Source of the DNA: Bacteroidota bacterium
Lineage (GTDB): Bacteria; Bacteroidota; Bacteroidia; Chitinophagales; LD1
Assembly (NCBI GenBank): GCA_947475165.1
Contig: CANJLD010000003.1
Location: 124,001-188,000, forward strand
Direction: 5' to 3'
DNA length: 64,000 nucleotides
Position 1 is the first letter of the stretch; each line of letters starts with the position of its first letter. A model generated the notes under the pieces. The model made no database searches, was not told the origin of the DNA, and saw only the letters and a program-made list of their open reading frames with translations. Positions 35,601-42,496 of the stretch are shown piece by piece. Made by a program: the position numbers and the translations under genes.

Positions 35601-38257
35601 CCCAGAATATTACCACCGGTGAGGTAGTCGGGGTCGTTCCACATATCAATAGTTAAAACACGCCAGTTACCATCGCTTATTAAAGCTCCGGTAGCCGACT
35701 CGCCACCAAAGGCATAATTATGTGGTGTGTTATAGAAGAAAATTTCTGCCACGCCACCGGTACCGGCTGTAACCCGGTATTTGATATTTACATACCTGAA
35801 GGTAGCTGGATTAAATGAACCCAGCCCAGCCATATCTATCATAGGATCGTTACCGGTAGAGGTTACATTTAAAATACCACCGGCTACGGAATTCATGTTC
35901 ATGTTATACTGTGTGCCGTAAGCCCAGCTGGTCCAGTCTTGAGTATAACCACCTGCAAGGCAGGCGTCACCTGCATAAAATACTGCAGCAGCACCGGTGC
36001 CTATCGTTCCTCCGGTAGCACTTAATATTGTTGAACTGCCACAGGTGATGGTAGTACCTGGGTTACCCGAAATACCGGTTGGTGGAACCGAAGCGGTATT
36101 CATAGTTACCACCACCTGATCGGTAATTACGCAACCTAATGAGGTAACGCTTAATGTATAAGTTCCGCCATTAGTTATAGCAGGGTTTTGTGAACTGCTG
36201 CTAAAACTCGGACCCGACCACGCGTATGCAGCGGAAGGCGTCCCGGTAATAGATATATCATCAATAACAAAAGGAGGATTGGTGCCGGTATTATTATCGT
36301 TAACCCATTCAAATCCTAAGTAAAAAGTAGTGCCGTTAAGAGCAGATAAATCTAAATTAATTACTGTTTGTGTAGACGACTGTCCGTAATATTTAGTGCT
36401 GTTAACTGGAACCCACGTGGTGCCGTTGGTAGAATAAACTACGCGCCCGTAATCGTATGGCTGACCGCTGTTAAATCCATCATCCGGTTCGCCATAGCTT
36501 TTCCATTTAAAATTTAGTTTTAAATTGGTATAGCCGGTCGCATTTACGGGATTAATATTATACGAAACCATATCTGTACCTCCATCCCATTGATAATCGC
36601 AATAGTATAGGAAATAGCCATCGTAATAAGCATTGCTCATAGAGCGGCTGCCTGTAATAGCACAGGTGCTACTCATGGCCCACCATGTATACGCAGAAAA
36701 TCCTGAAATAACATACGACCTCCATTGCGAGGAAGAACTGGTAATTAAACCGTTAGTGTAAGTTTCAAAGGTTTCGCTGAAAAGGGTAGCAGTATTTAAA
36801 GTGCCTGTATACGAACCGCTTAGGTTACTTCCCGAACAAGAAGTAAAATCTGACCCGGCATTGGCGCCCCATGGAGCCGAAACGGCATAGTTTACCGTAC
36901 CACTATTACCGCAAGAGTTAGTTGCATAAACGGAAATATTACCCGATGATACTCCTGTTGCCGCAGTTACATTAATAGAGGTGCTGCCTTGCCCGCTATT
37001 AATAACCCAGCCGCTTGGCACGGCCCAAGTGTAGCTACTGCCGGTGGCAGTACAAGTATATGTTTGAGTAGAGCCTCCGCAAACCGATGTCGTACCGCTT
37101 ATGGTGGGATTAGTAGGCACAACAGGCTGAGCGTTAATAACCACATTACCCGATGCTGCAGAAGGGGTTGCGCAAGTAGATGAAGTAACCGTAAATGTAT
37201 AAGTAGCGCCTGCCGGTAAGCCGGTAACTGTATAACTGGTGCCGGTTGCTGCATAGGTTGTGCCCCCCGGGCTGCGGGTAAGTGTTCCACCACCTCCAGG
37301 CAAACCGGTTAATAGTACACTACCTGTTGCTGTAGCGCAGGTAGTTTGAGTAATAGTGCTTACAGTTGGGGCAGCGGGTGGGGTGCAGGGCGAGTAACAA
37401 CTTTTTGCTGCTGCCCAACCGGCATATTGGGTTGTACCATCAGATAAAAACACTATCGTTAAACTACCATCGCTGGCTGTTGAGGTAACTTCACCATTAG
37501 CTCCTCCTGAAGTTTTAGGAAGTGATGCGCCTGTCAAAGGATGACCTCGCCATGAACCAGCCTGTGCAGTAAATGTATTGGATCCGACACCTAACGCAGA
37601 CGGAATTAAAGCAGAACCATTGGCTGTGCCGTTAAAAATAAACATACCATCATAAGCAGCTTCAGTATCAAAAGACGAGAAAGTGAGCCTAACTTTTGAA
37701 CCGGCAGTGGAAGGAAAAAATTTGTATGCGTTTCTTTGAGTAGCTGTGTAAGCGGCTGCACTACCTCCATCATCATAAAAGTTCCCTGAACAGGCCGTAG
37801 TAGTTGTTGAGCTCAGGCAAGCTAAATATGAGCTCATGGTAGAAGTACTGGTACCACAAGAAGAGTTAGTATTATAATGTACGTAATAAGTTCCGGCAGA
37901 TGCAGCTGTCCATAGCAATGGAGTTGTTCCTTGGGCTACTACAGTTCCATTATAAGTATTATAGTGAATGGTGATATAAGTAGTGCTAACCGTAGTGGAT
38001 GAAAGGTAAGTGTTACCTGCAACCACCGAATTAATTCTATTGTATTCGCCACCATAATATTGGGCGGTGGAAATTGTTATTGCGGCATTGGCCGCAGGTG
38101 CAGTAGACGCAGTTGATGGATATTGAGTGGCATTTGTACATTGCCCTAAAACCACATTTGTGTTGACCATAAACAACACTGCCAACAACAAAACCGCCTT
38201 TGGAGCATTCAACCAATTATTTTTAAAACTTGGCAGGAAGGGGAATAACTTTTTCAT
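29648..38257 (-). CDS. Giant multidomain surface protein with T9SS type A sorting domain
   Basis: 2,869 residues. Signal peptide (about residues 1-39, with the core AVLLLAVLFMVNTNVVLGQ); a CUB-like region (CSGNFYDDGGSAAAYTATQ) near residue 155; PKD-like/Ig-like repeats; two MAM/choice-of-anchor-J-like domains (LFSETFETYTNGLIT and LFTENFGTNVNTQL), each ending in an IDDISITG or IDNISVTG strand. Five ~67-residue repeats of the APTLAVTNNCGNSTITAS type lie in the middle. Near the C terminus are an Fn3-like stretch (NAFIQLTWATALEINNDGFQ) and a type A sorting domain (FVPNPTMDRTSLIV, then FYNVVGQKV, then LASGTYTAIV). It is probably a surface adhesin or matrix component. The length and repeats make assembly errors possible; the frame is nevertheless intact. 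Confidence 0.9.
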   Translation of the reverse strand: MKKLFPFLPSFKNNWLNAPKAVLLLAVLFMVNTNVVLGQCTNATQYPSTASTAPAANAAITISTAQYYGGEYNRINSVVAGNTYLSSTTVSTTYITIHYNTYNGTVVAQGTTPLLWTAASAGTYYVHYNTNSSCGTSTSTMSSYLACLSSTTTTACSGNFYDDGGSAAAYTATQRNAYKFFPSTAGSKVRLTFSSFDTEAAYDGMFIFNGTANGSALIPSALGVGSNTFTAQAGSWRGHPLTGASLPKTSGGANGEVTSTASDGSLTIVFLSDGTTQYAGWAAAKSCYSPCTPPAAPTVSTITQTTCATATGSVLLTGLPGGGGTLTRSPGGTTYAATGTSYTVTGLPAGATYTFTVTSSTCATPSAASGNVVINAQPVVPTNPTISGTTSVCGGSTQTYTCTATGSSYTWAVPSGWVINSGQGSTSINVTAATGVSSGNISVYATNSCGNSGTVNYAVSAPWGANAGSDFTSCSGSNLSGSYTGTLNTATLFSETFETYTNGLITSSSSQWRSYVISGFSAYTWWAMSSTCAITGSRSMSNAYYDGYFLYYCDYQWDGGTDMVSYNINPVNATGYTNLKLNFKWKSYGEPDDGFNSGQPYDYGRVVYSTNGTTWVPVNSTKYYGQSSTQTVINLDLSALNGTTFYLGFEWVNDNNTGTNPPFVIDDISITGTPSAAYAWSGPSFSSSSQNPAITNGGTYTLSVTSLGCVITDQVVVTMNTASVPPTGISGNPGTTITCGSSTILSATGGTIGTGAAAVFYAGDACLAGGYTQDWTSWAYGTQYNMNMNSVAGGILNVTSTGNDPMIDMAGLGSFNPATFRYVNIKYRVTAGTGGVAEIFFYNTPHNYAFGGESATGALISDGNWRVLTIDMWNDPDYLTGGNILGWRFDWASNSGVTMDIDYVTLTSTPPLTSSTVAPIANTTYYVRYEGNCNVTSCASQLVTVNPLATPTVGTVVQPTCAIATGSIQLTGLPAGTWTLTPSTGTPVTSTGSSYTFATLSAGITYTFTVSQGSCTSAATSGVAINAQPPTPGAPTLAVTNNCGSSILTVSNYTGSLTWSDAGTGNPRTVISGTFTVTQTVGGCTSSSSNSVTANPTVSSAPTLAVTNNCNNSTITASNYTGTLTWSDAGTGNPRSVTSGSFTVTQTISGCVSPASNSVTANPTAPAAPTLAVTNNCGNSTITASGFTGSLTWSDAGTGNPRTVTSGSFTVTQTVGGCTSSSSNSVTANPTPVPGAPTLGIVNNCGNSTVTASNFSGILTWSDAGSGNPRTITSGSLTVTQTLSGCTSANSNQVTANPISIPGAPTLAVTDNCGNSTLTVSNYTGSLTWSDAGTGNPRTVTNSANFTVTQTVSGCTSANSNQVTSNPLAKPADAVASVTAQPTCTVPSGTITVTSPATAANIRFSIDGSTYTNATGVFTLVAPGTYTVTGKNTTSGCVSNSTSVTVNAIPSAPSTPVAAVTQPTCAVPSGIITITSPTGAAYEYSLDGGTYQSSAIFNGVAIGGHTVTARLAASPTCISSASGTLTVNSTPSPISPITPVNVCQGGTGVLVATNNCVNNYVIPTITNSIYGGWMSSGDPTAAVPSGVVNTTTCSFTGPVRTYSIVPFQVSVTGNYVFEMNNNTTYNGVGYIYTGSFTPGSCATGTLVRADNDEGSGDEPILGGSNGAGAMSLSAGVTYYLVSSTQGASDVTGNDYTWTITPSSGGNVMLNEPGNVEWYTASSGGSAIGTGNSFNPVGVSGSGISNTNSLGTWTFWAACSSSPSCRTQADFTITTIASTFNVTPASSTCFGTSVNIGLSGSTSGYPYQLYIDGVATGSPVAGTGSALSFGSPTAIGTYTAAVHSGSCDIPMNGSVEIKPVPVANAGSDVTLPCNGSIGLTGSSNNTTLFTENFGTNVNTQLSSSVNAGWKIKYLYGTEPANRTEWWISYYGATPYSNYDQPSNSFPLSGSALMLIDHRIYQSVVGADYAWDAGTTDEIGYNTTLVDARLYTSVNLSFNYRVGGTFSGSNVYDYMQVVYSLDNGTSWTALNEGNASGSYTLYRQMSGTTNAFFSHTANTPATGTAIISMPPAVVGQKFLLGFRWVNDGNLTGAFVGGPVIDNISVTGAASYSWSPTAGVTGANTATPTITQPGTYTVVVTAGNGCSASDDVVVTGSSPVTINPFSPASSTRCPGAATITYSTTANNSTGITYSLDATTAAFAGNSINALTGAVTFAAGWNGTTTITASAAGCGGPATTTHVVTTGASVTYGSIASADETLCPNSTGNNPANITFSTAPTGSAFTYQWYFKEVTGVTPAAAPALGSGISGWSIASGATGSSYDPPAGNIPNGACRTYACFVTPTCGSADWAGSARKVIVDVPLSQTAAPDDCLNMSTDNYATAITNYYVVVTATGGTSPLSFPVTDLVGTINSNTKVYEQLDGSTLTYPVTDALGCVAGSSFNVSVPSGPPTDIAQSSWIGPGTASTTRDCYDFGYNKWVTYRDGNNDAILAINAATNDLGLVTVSMYRNDNEPVVLNSSWGNGNCYQVPMRPMERHFVVTTSNAPPVNGYTQKAKVRLFFTQTELNDLITETYGVGGSSNWDTYCSTDDDVTGLADLFVTKYTAPSGFLSTEDGDYSNNKPQQQGGIYRLFGDALTLPGNGPLTRDGLGTFNAIYGGANTHHYVEMQVTEFSEFWLHGSGHSTPLPVQMIFLEANAVNNAFIQLTWATALEINNDGFQVERSSDGQNWTQIGFVNGHDNATTQNDYSYNDMNVTAGIVYYYRLKQVDNDGAFEYTDIVSAKINGDVSFSVKDFVPNPTMDRTSLIVTATKDQDITVAFYNVVGQKVMESSHLLNKGGNTISFDLSKLASGTYTAIVSSANEVYTKKVVLAR
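34160..35180 (-). repeat. Five tandem ~201-bp repeats inside the giant gene
   Basis: Five units of 67-69 codons encode APTLAVTNNC..., LTWSDAGTGNPR, and FTVTQTVGGCTSSSSNSVTANP. Two cysteines per unit are kept in all units. The landmark GCATCGCTCCAGGTTA recurs near 34266, 34468, 34669, 34870 and 35071. The DNA is less identical than the protein, so the units are not freshly copied. Confidence 0.85.
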
Positions 38258-38295
38258 AGGCCGGTATATTAACTAAGTTGCGTAGTTGGTTTTGG

Positions 38296-38327
38296 TTAAA
38301 ATACAAACTGCATCAGGTTTTGTCAAA
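38296..38327 (-). promoter_or_regulatory. Possible promoter for the giant T9SS gene
   Basis: On the minus strand TTTG (complement of 38324-38327), a 20-bp spacer, then TATTTTAA (complement of 38296-38303), six of eight matches to TAnnTTTG. It lies about 40 bp before the start codon. Tentative. Confidence 0.35.
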
Positions 38328-38705
38328 CACCATACACTTTGCATTTTTCGCAATACTAACATATTTCATGCCCATTATTAATAAAATGGTAATAATTTTC
38401 TGATAATAAGGCGCAGCGGGCAAAGTATTTTTTTTGCGCTGGTTTAAAAACAAATTTTGCAGGTGCATAGTGTATGAATTTGAGGAGAGCAGGTGTAGCT
38501 TAAACAATGCAGTAATTTGCTTTGTTTTTACGTTTCTGTAGTCAAAAATGTTCATCCTTGTTACGGGTAAAAAACAAGGGTTTTGTTTTGCCGTAACGGT
38601 ATAAGTAGCGCTATTGCTTAGCGTTTAATTTTTTTTCAATACGATGAGCAACCACAATGCTTTTATCTTTTGTTATTTATGCGCGCTTAAAATCAGTAGC
38701 AGCCT
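38328..38705. other. Gene-free divergent intergenic region
   Basis: No convincing gene is seen between the giant T9SS gene and the arylsulfotransferase-family gene. The one notable element is an imperfect inverted repeat at 38560-38597 (GTTACGG with CCGTAAC, inner AAAACAA with TTGTTTT), which could be a regulatory hairpin. An 80-residue minus-strand frame here has no sign of being real. Confidence 0.5.
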
Positions 38706-40502
38706 ATGCCCTTTCTTTGTTTTTTGCTTTTAGTGTTAGCCGGTTTTATTACCGGTTCGGCCACCGCACAAACTATACCGGCACCGGATGCTGCGCTTAA
38801 CTATACGCAGATTATGTTTGAGTATCCGGCACTAACCGGAGCCAATCAGTATCTTATACAAATAGCCGAAGATACCACCGGCAGCAACTTCGACCATCCG
38901 TTTATAGAGCAAAAAGATTCTTCCACCGCCACGCTTATCAGCGGTTTTGGTTTTGGTAAAAAATATAAATGGCAATACACCGCCTATACTAAAGGTATCA
39001 AGCCCGATTGGAAAGGTCCGTACCGTTTCCAAATTCTTGCCGATTCGTTTGTTTACAACCATCACTACCGTGTTCGTATTTTAAATAACGAATTAAAAGA
39101 ACCGTCCGGTTTTGTATCGGCAGATTTACTGCGCATGTTTATGAACCGCCACGGGCAACCGGTTTGGCAACTGCCTAATATTGACGAGTTTACCAGCATT
39201 CGTGATTTGCGCCTTACCCCTATCGGTACCGTTACCTACATTACCGACCGCAATTTGTTTGTAGAAGCTTTCGAAACCGATTTGCAGGGCAACATACTTT
39301 GGCAAGCCCCTAACAATGGAAAAATTTCGGGCGATAGTACCGAATACTACCACCACAACTTTACACGCCTGCCCAACGGCAACTATATGGTGCTATCCAA
39401 AAAATTTGTGTGGAAACCCGTGCCCGCTGCTTTCAGGCAATACATAACCGGCACCCGGTTCGAAACTTATACCGGTAACGATACCCTGTATGCCCGTATA
39501 GAATTTGGAACCATTATAGAATACAACCCGCAAAAGCAGGTAGTATGGGCCTGGAACTCGGAAGATTATTTAAACAACACCGATATTTTTGCCATTAAAG
39601 ATGAGCCCAGCACCGCACCGGTAAAGAAGAACGAAGCCTTAAACGGGCATGTGCGAACCAAGCGCGGTAAAATTGAAGCACACCTCAACGCTTTTTCGGT
39701 AGATACAGACAACCAGTTTGTTTATGCAGGTTTCCGAAACCTTAGTCGGGTAATAAAGATTGACAAAAAAACAGCCGAGGTAGTCTACAGCTGGGGAGCT
39801 AAAACTTCGGAAGAAGCTAAAGACGGCAACAACTTTTTTAATACGCAGCACGATGCCAACATACTCAGCAATGGCAGCATTGCCGTGTTTAATAATAACG
39901 AAGAAGGGGTTGGCACCAATGTGCCCAGCGTAGTTGTTTTTAACCAGCCACTACCGGGCAATACCAGCCAAATAGTTTGGCAACACCCCTGCAATTTCGA
40001 TACTCTTACCCCTAACAAAAGTTTGAGAGGTGGTAATATAGATCAACTGCCCAATTTGAATTTTTTAGTGTCGATGGGCAACGCCAACAAAATAGCCGAG
40101 ATAACCCCCGACCACCGCATAGTGTGGAGTGCTGTTATAGAAAGAGAAGCAAACCCGCATGAGCAGATGTTGGTGTTTTTACTTTACCGCGCATACTATG
40201 CTTCTTCGCTTTACCCCTGTTACTTTACCGTGCAAAGCAATAGCGCAACACTTTCGCAATCCGGTTTGTTGCAGCTCAAAATTTTTAATGAAGGAACCGA
40301 AGATGATTCATACACCGTCACGGTTTCTTCAGCTTCAGGTAGTTTTAAAAAGAACCATACCGCTTCAGTAGCAAAAGCTAAATCTGCCGTAATTGAAATT
40401 AAACCCGATGCAGCCCTGCCTGCCGGTGAAAAAATAGAGCTTACCGTTACCTCCAACACCAACCCGGCTTTACAAAGAAAGCTGTGGATAGCATATAAAT
40501 AG
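38706..40502 (+). CDS. Arylsulfotransferase (ASST) family secreted protein
   Basis: 598 residues. A signal peptide (MPFLCFLLLVLAGFITGSATAQ) is followed by an Ig-like domain (about 25-115) and a six-bladed beta-propeller of the arylsulfotransferase family. Matching active-site regions are HHNFTRLPNGNYMV (His216, His217), EAHLNAF (His326, Asn328) and NTQHDANIL (His382), which correspond to the family's catalytic and binding histidines. It may carry out PAPS-independent sulfate transfer from phenolic esters in the periplasm or at the surface, but many family members have unproven activity. No T9SS domain is seen. The gene has higher G+C than its neighbours. Confidence 0.82.
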   Translation: MPFLCFLLLVLAGFITGSATAQTIPAPDAALNYTQIMFEYPALTGANQYLIQIAEDTTGSNFDHPFIEQKDSSTATLISGFGFGKKYKWQYTAYTKGIKPDWKGPYRFQILADSFVYNHHYRVRILNNELKEPSGFVSADLLRMFMNRHGQPVWQLPNIDEFTSIRDLRLTPIGTVTYITDRNLFVEAFETDLQGNILWQAPNNGKISGDSTEYYHHNFTRLPNGNYMVLSKKFVWKPVPAAFRQYITGTRFETYTGNDTLYARIEFGTIIEYNPQKQVVWAWNSEDYLNNTDIFAIKDEPSTAPVKKNEALNGHVRTKRGKIEAHLNAFSVDTDNQFVYAGFRNLSRVIKIDKKTAEVVYSWGAKTSEEAKDGNNFFNTQHDANILSNGSIAVFNNNEEGVGTNVPSVVVFNQPLPGNTSQIVWQHPCNFDTLTPNKSLRGGNIDQLPNLNFLVSMGNANKIAEITPDHRIVWSAVIEREANPHEQMLVFLLYRAYYASSLYPCYFTVQSNSATLSQSGLLQLKIFNEGTEDDSYTVTVSSASGSFKKNHTASVAKAKSAVIEIKPDAALPAGEKIELTVTSNTNPALQRKLWIAYK

Positions 40503-40537
40503 CCAAGTATAGCGTGTACTAACTTATATTTACGCCA

Positions 40538-41575
40538 ATGATAAAAATCGGAAATATTGAATTACCTGACATGCCGCTATTGCTGGCACCAATGGAAGAC
40601 GTGAGCGACCCTCCGTTCCGCCATTTGTGCAAGAAGTACGGGGCAGATATGCTCTACACAGAGTTTATTAGTGCCGATGGTCTGATTCGCGATGCCGACA
40701 AGAGCATGAAGAAGCTCGACATTTATCCCGATGAGCGACCGGTAGGCATCCAGATTTTTGGTGGCGATGAAGAGGCGATGGTGCGTAGTGCTGCTATAGT
40801 AGAAGAAGCAAAACCCGAAGTGCTGGATATAAACTACGGTTGTCCGGTTAAAAATGTAGTGTGCCGCAATGCCGGTTCGGGTATTCTGCGCGATATAGAT
40901 AAAATGGTGGCCCTCACAGCAGCTATTGTGAAAGGAACCAAACTACCGGTAACCGTAAAAACCCGTTTGGGTTGGGATGATAGCTCTATTCGCATTGTAG
41001 AAGTAGCCGAACGCTTACAGGATGTGGGTATTCACGCCATCTCCATCCACTGCCGCACCAAGCACCAAATGTATACCGGCAGTGCGCGTTGGGAGTGGAT
41101 TGAAAAAGTAAAAGCCAACCCACGTTTAAAAATTCCGGTGTTCGGCAATGGCGATATCAATACACCCGAAAAGGCAATTGATATGGTAAAGAAATACGGA
41201 GCCGATGGGGTAATGATTGGCCGAGCTTCAATAGGTCATCCGTTTATTTTCCGCGAGATAAAACACTTTATAGCCACCGGTGAGCATCACGCACCGCCAA
41301 CACTGCAAGAACGTTTAGATGCCAGCAGAACTCACTTACTAAAAAGTGTAGAATGGAAAGGAGAGAAGGTAGGTATATTTGAAATGCGCAGACATTACGC
41401 TCCTTACTTTGCCGGCTTACCAAACATTAAACCCTTCCGCTCGCGCTTAGTGGTTGCCCCAACGGTTGCCGAAATTCTTGAAATCATCAATGAGATTGAA
41501 CTGTATTACGGCAAAGAAGAAAATCTTGTTCTTGCCAAAGCACCGGTACCTGTGTATTTGGGATATGATGCGTAA
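40538..41575 (+). CDS. dusB: tRNA-dihydrouridine synthase (DusB-like)
   Basis: 345 residues. A TIM barrel with FMN site features: LLAPMEDVSDPPFRHLCKKYGAD at the start, DINYGCPVKNV with the catalytic Cys, VKTRLGWDDSS, and FGNGDINTPEKA with GVMIGRASIGHPF for phosphate binding. It reduces uridine to dihydrouridine in tRNA D-loops with NADPH. It stands after the ASST gene (35 bp gap) with no obvious functional link. Confidence 0.93.
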   Translation: MIKIGNIELPDMPLLLAPMEDVSDPPFRHLCKKYGADMLYTEFISADGLIRDADKSMKKLDIYPDERPVGIQIFGGDEEAMVRSAAIVEEAKPEVLDINYGCPVKNVVCRNAGSGILRDIDKMVALTAAIVKGTKLPVTVKTRLGWDDSSIRIVEVAERLQDVGIHAISIHCRTKHQMYTGSARWEWIEKVKANPRLKIPVFGNGDINTPEKAIDMVKKYGADGVMIGRASIGHPFIFREIKHFIATGEHHAPPTLQERLDASRTHLLKSVEWKGEKVGIFEMRRHYAPYFAGLPNIKPFRSRLVVAPTVAEILEIINEIELYYGKEENLVLAKAPVPVYLGYDA

Positions 41576-41689
41576 ATTGTTTCTCCACGCAACGGTTTAA
41601 ATCAGATTTATCGTCATATTAACAGTTACAAGTTGGTATAAAAAGCACTTACTTGAACTTTATTCCGTTTAAAGAATAAATATTCGTGT

Positions 41690-42439
41690 ATGAAATTACC
41701 CCACCTTCTCGCTGTTGTTATAGTCTTCAGCATTTTTTCTTGCAGTAAAAAAAAAGAAACTCCTTACGACCCATCCGCTGCCTTGGCAGCTGTCGTAAAA
41801 ACAGTTTCGCATAGCAATACTGGTACTACCGATACGTACACCTACGATGTGCAAGGAAGAATACAATTACTCCAAAACAGCACCGGAAGTAAGATAAGCT
41901 ACGAATATGTCGACAGCAGCTTAACGCAAACAAATTTCGATGCAACCGGTACAGTTGTTTCCATTACTCATTTTGTTTTAGACTCATTTGGCTTGGTTTC
42001 AGAATCTGTAACTACCGGTGCAGGCGGTGCAGTATTAGCTTACCATAACTATACCTTCGATTGGGAAAGACAATTGACCGCCCAATACAATTATACTGCC
42101 AACCACGATGTAAACGGAAAATCAGAATGGGTTTGGGGTGGTGGTAATTTGTTTGAATATGCTATTTACGATTCTGTTATTGACCACAAAGCATTTGACA
42201 GCTACTATTGGTATTACGACCCTGCTATAACATCTGTTGGAAACGCCAACACCGGTCAAAAATTCTGGGGAGCTGATTCTAAATATTTAATGCGCAAAGT
42301 TATAGGCTCTACTTGGGGCGCAGGAAATACAGTTTCTACGTTCGAGTATACAATGGATAGCCAGCAACGAATTACCGAAGCAAAGACCTACGACTACAAC
42401 GGCACACTTAAAAATACCGACAGCTATACTTATTACTAG
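41690..42439 (+). CDS. Lipoprotein with YD-repeat-like sequence
   Basis: 249 residues. A lipoprotein signal with lipobox FSCS (residues 15-18, in IFSIFSCSKKKETPYD) implies anchoring to the outer membrane. The mature part contains repeats such as TYTYDVQGRIQLL, ISYEYVDSSLTQTN and YTMDSQQRITEAKTYDYNG, which look like degenerate YD/RHS-type strands. No enzyme motif is seen. The function is unknown. Confidence 0.75.
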   Translation: MKLPHLLAVVIVFSIFSCSKKKETPYDPSAALAAVVKTVSHSNTGTTDTYTYDVQGRIQLLQNSTGSKISYEYVDSSLTQTNFDATGTVVSITHFVLDSFGLVSESVTTGAGGAVLAYHNYTFDWERQLTAQYNYTANHDVNGKSEWVWGGGNLFEYAIYDSVIDHKAFDSYYWYYDPAITSVGNANTGQKFWGADSKYLMRKVIGSTWGAGNTVSTFEYTMDSQQRITEAKTYDYNGTLKNTDSYTYY

Positions 42440-42496
42440 ATATTGCAACGTTTTTACTTGCCATAATATCTTACTTTCATTTTGTAATAACGCTGC

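Noticed and set aside
38313-38555. 80-residue minus-strand frame in the gap before the ASST gene
   Set aside because: No recognisable domain, unusual composition, and it overlaps the likely promoter and hairpin region.
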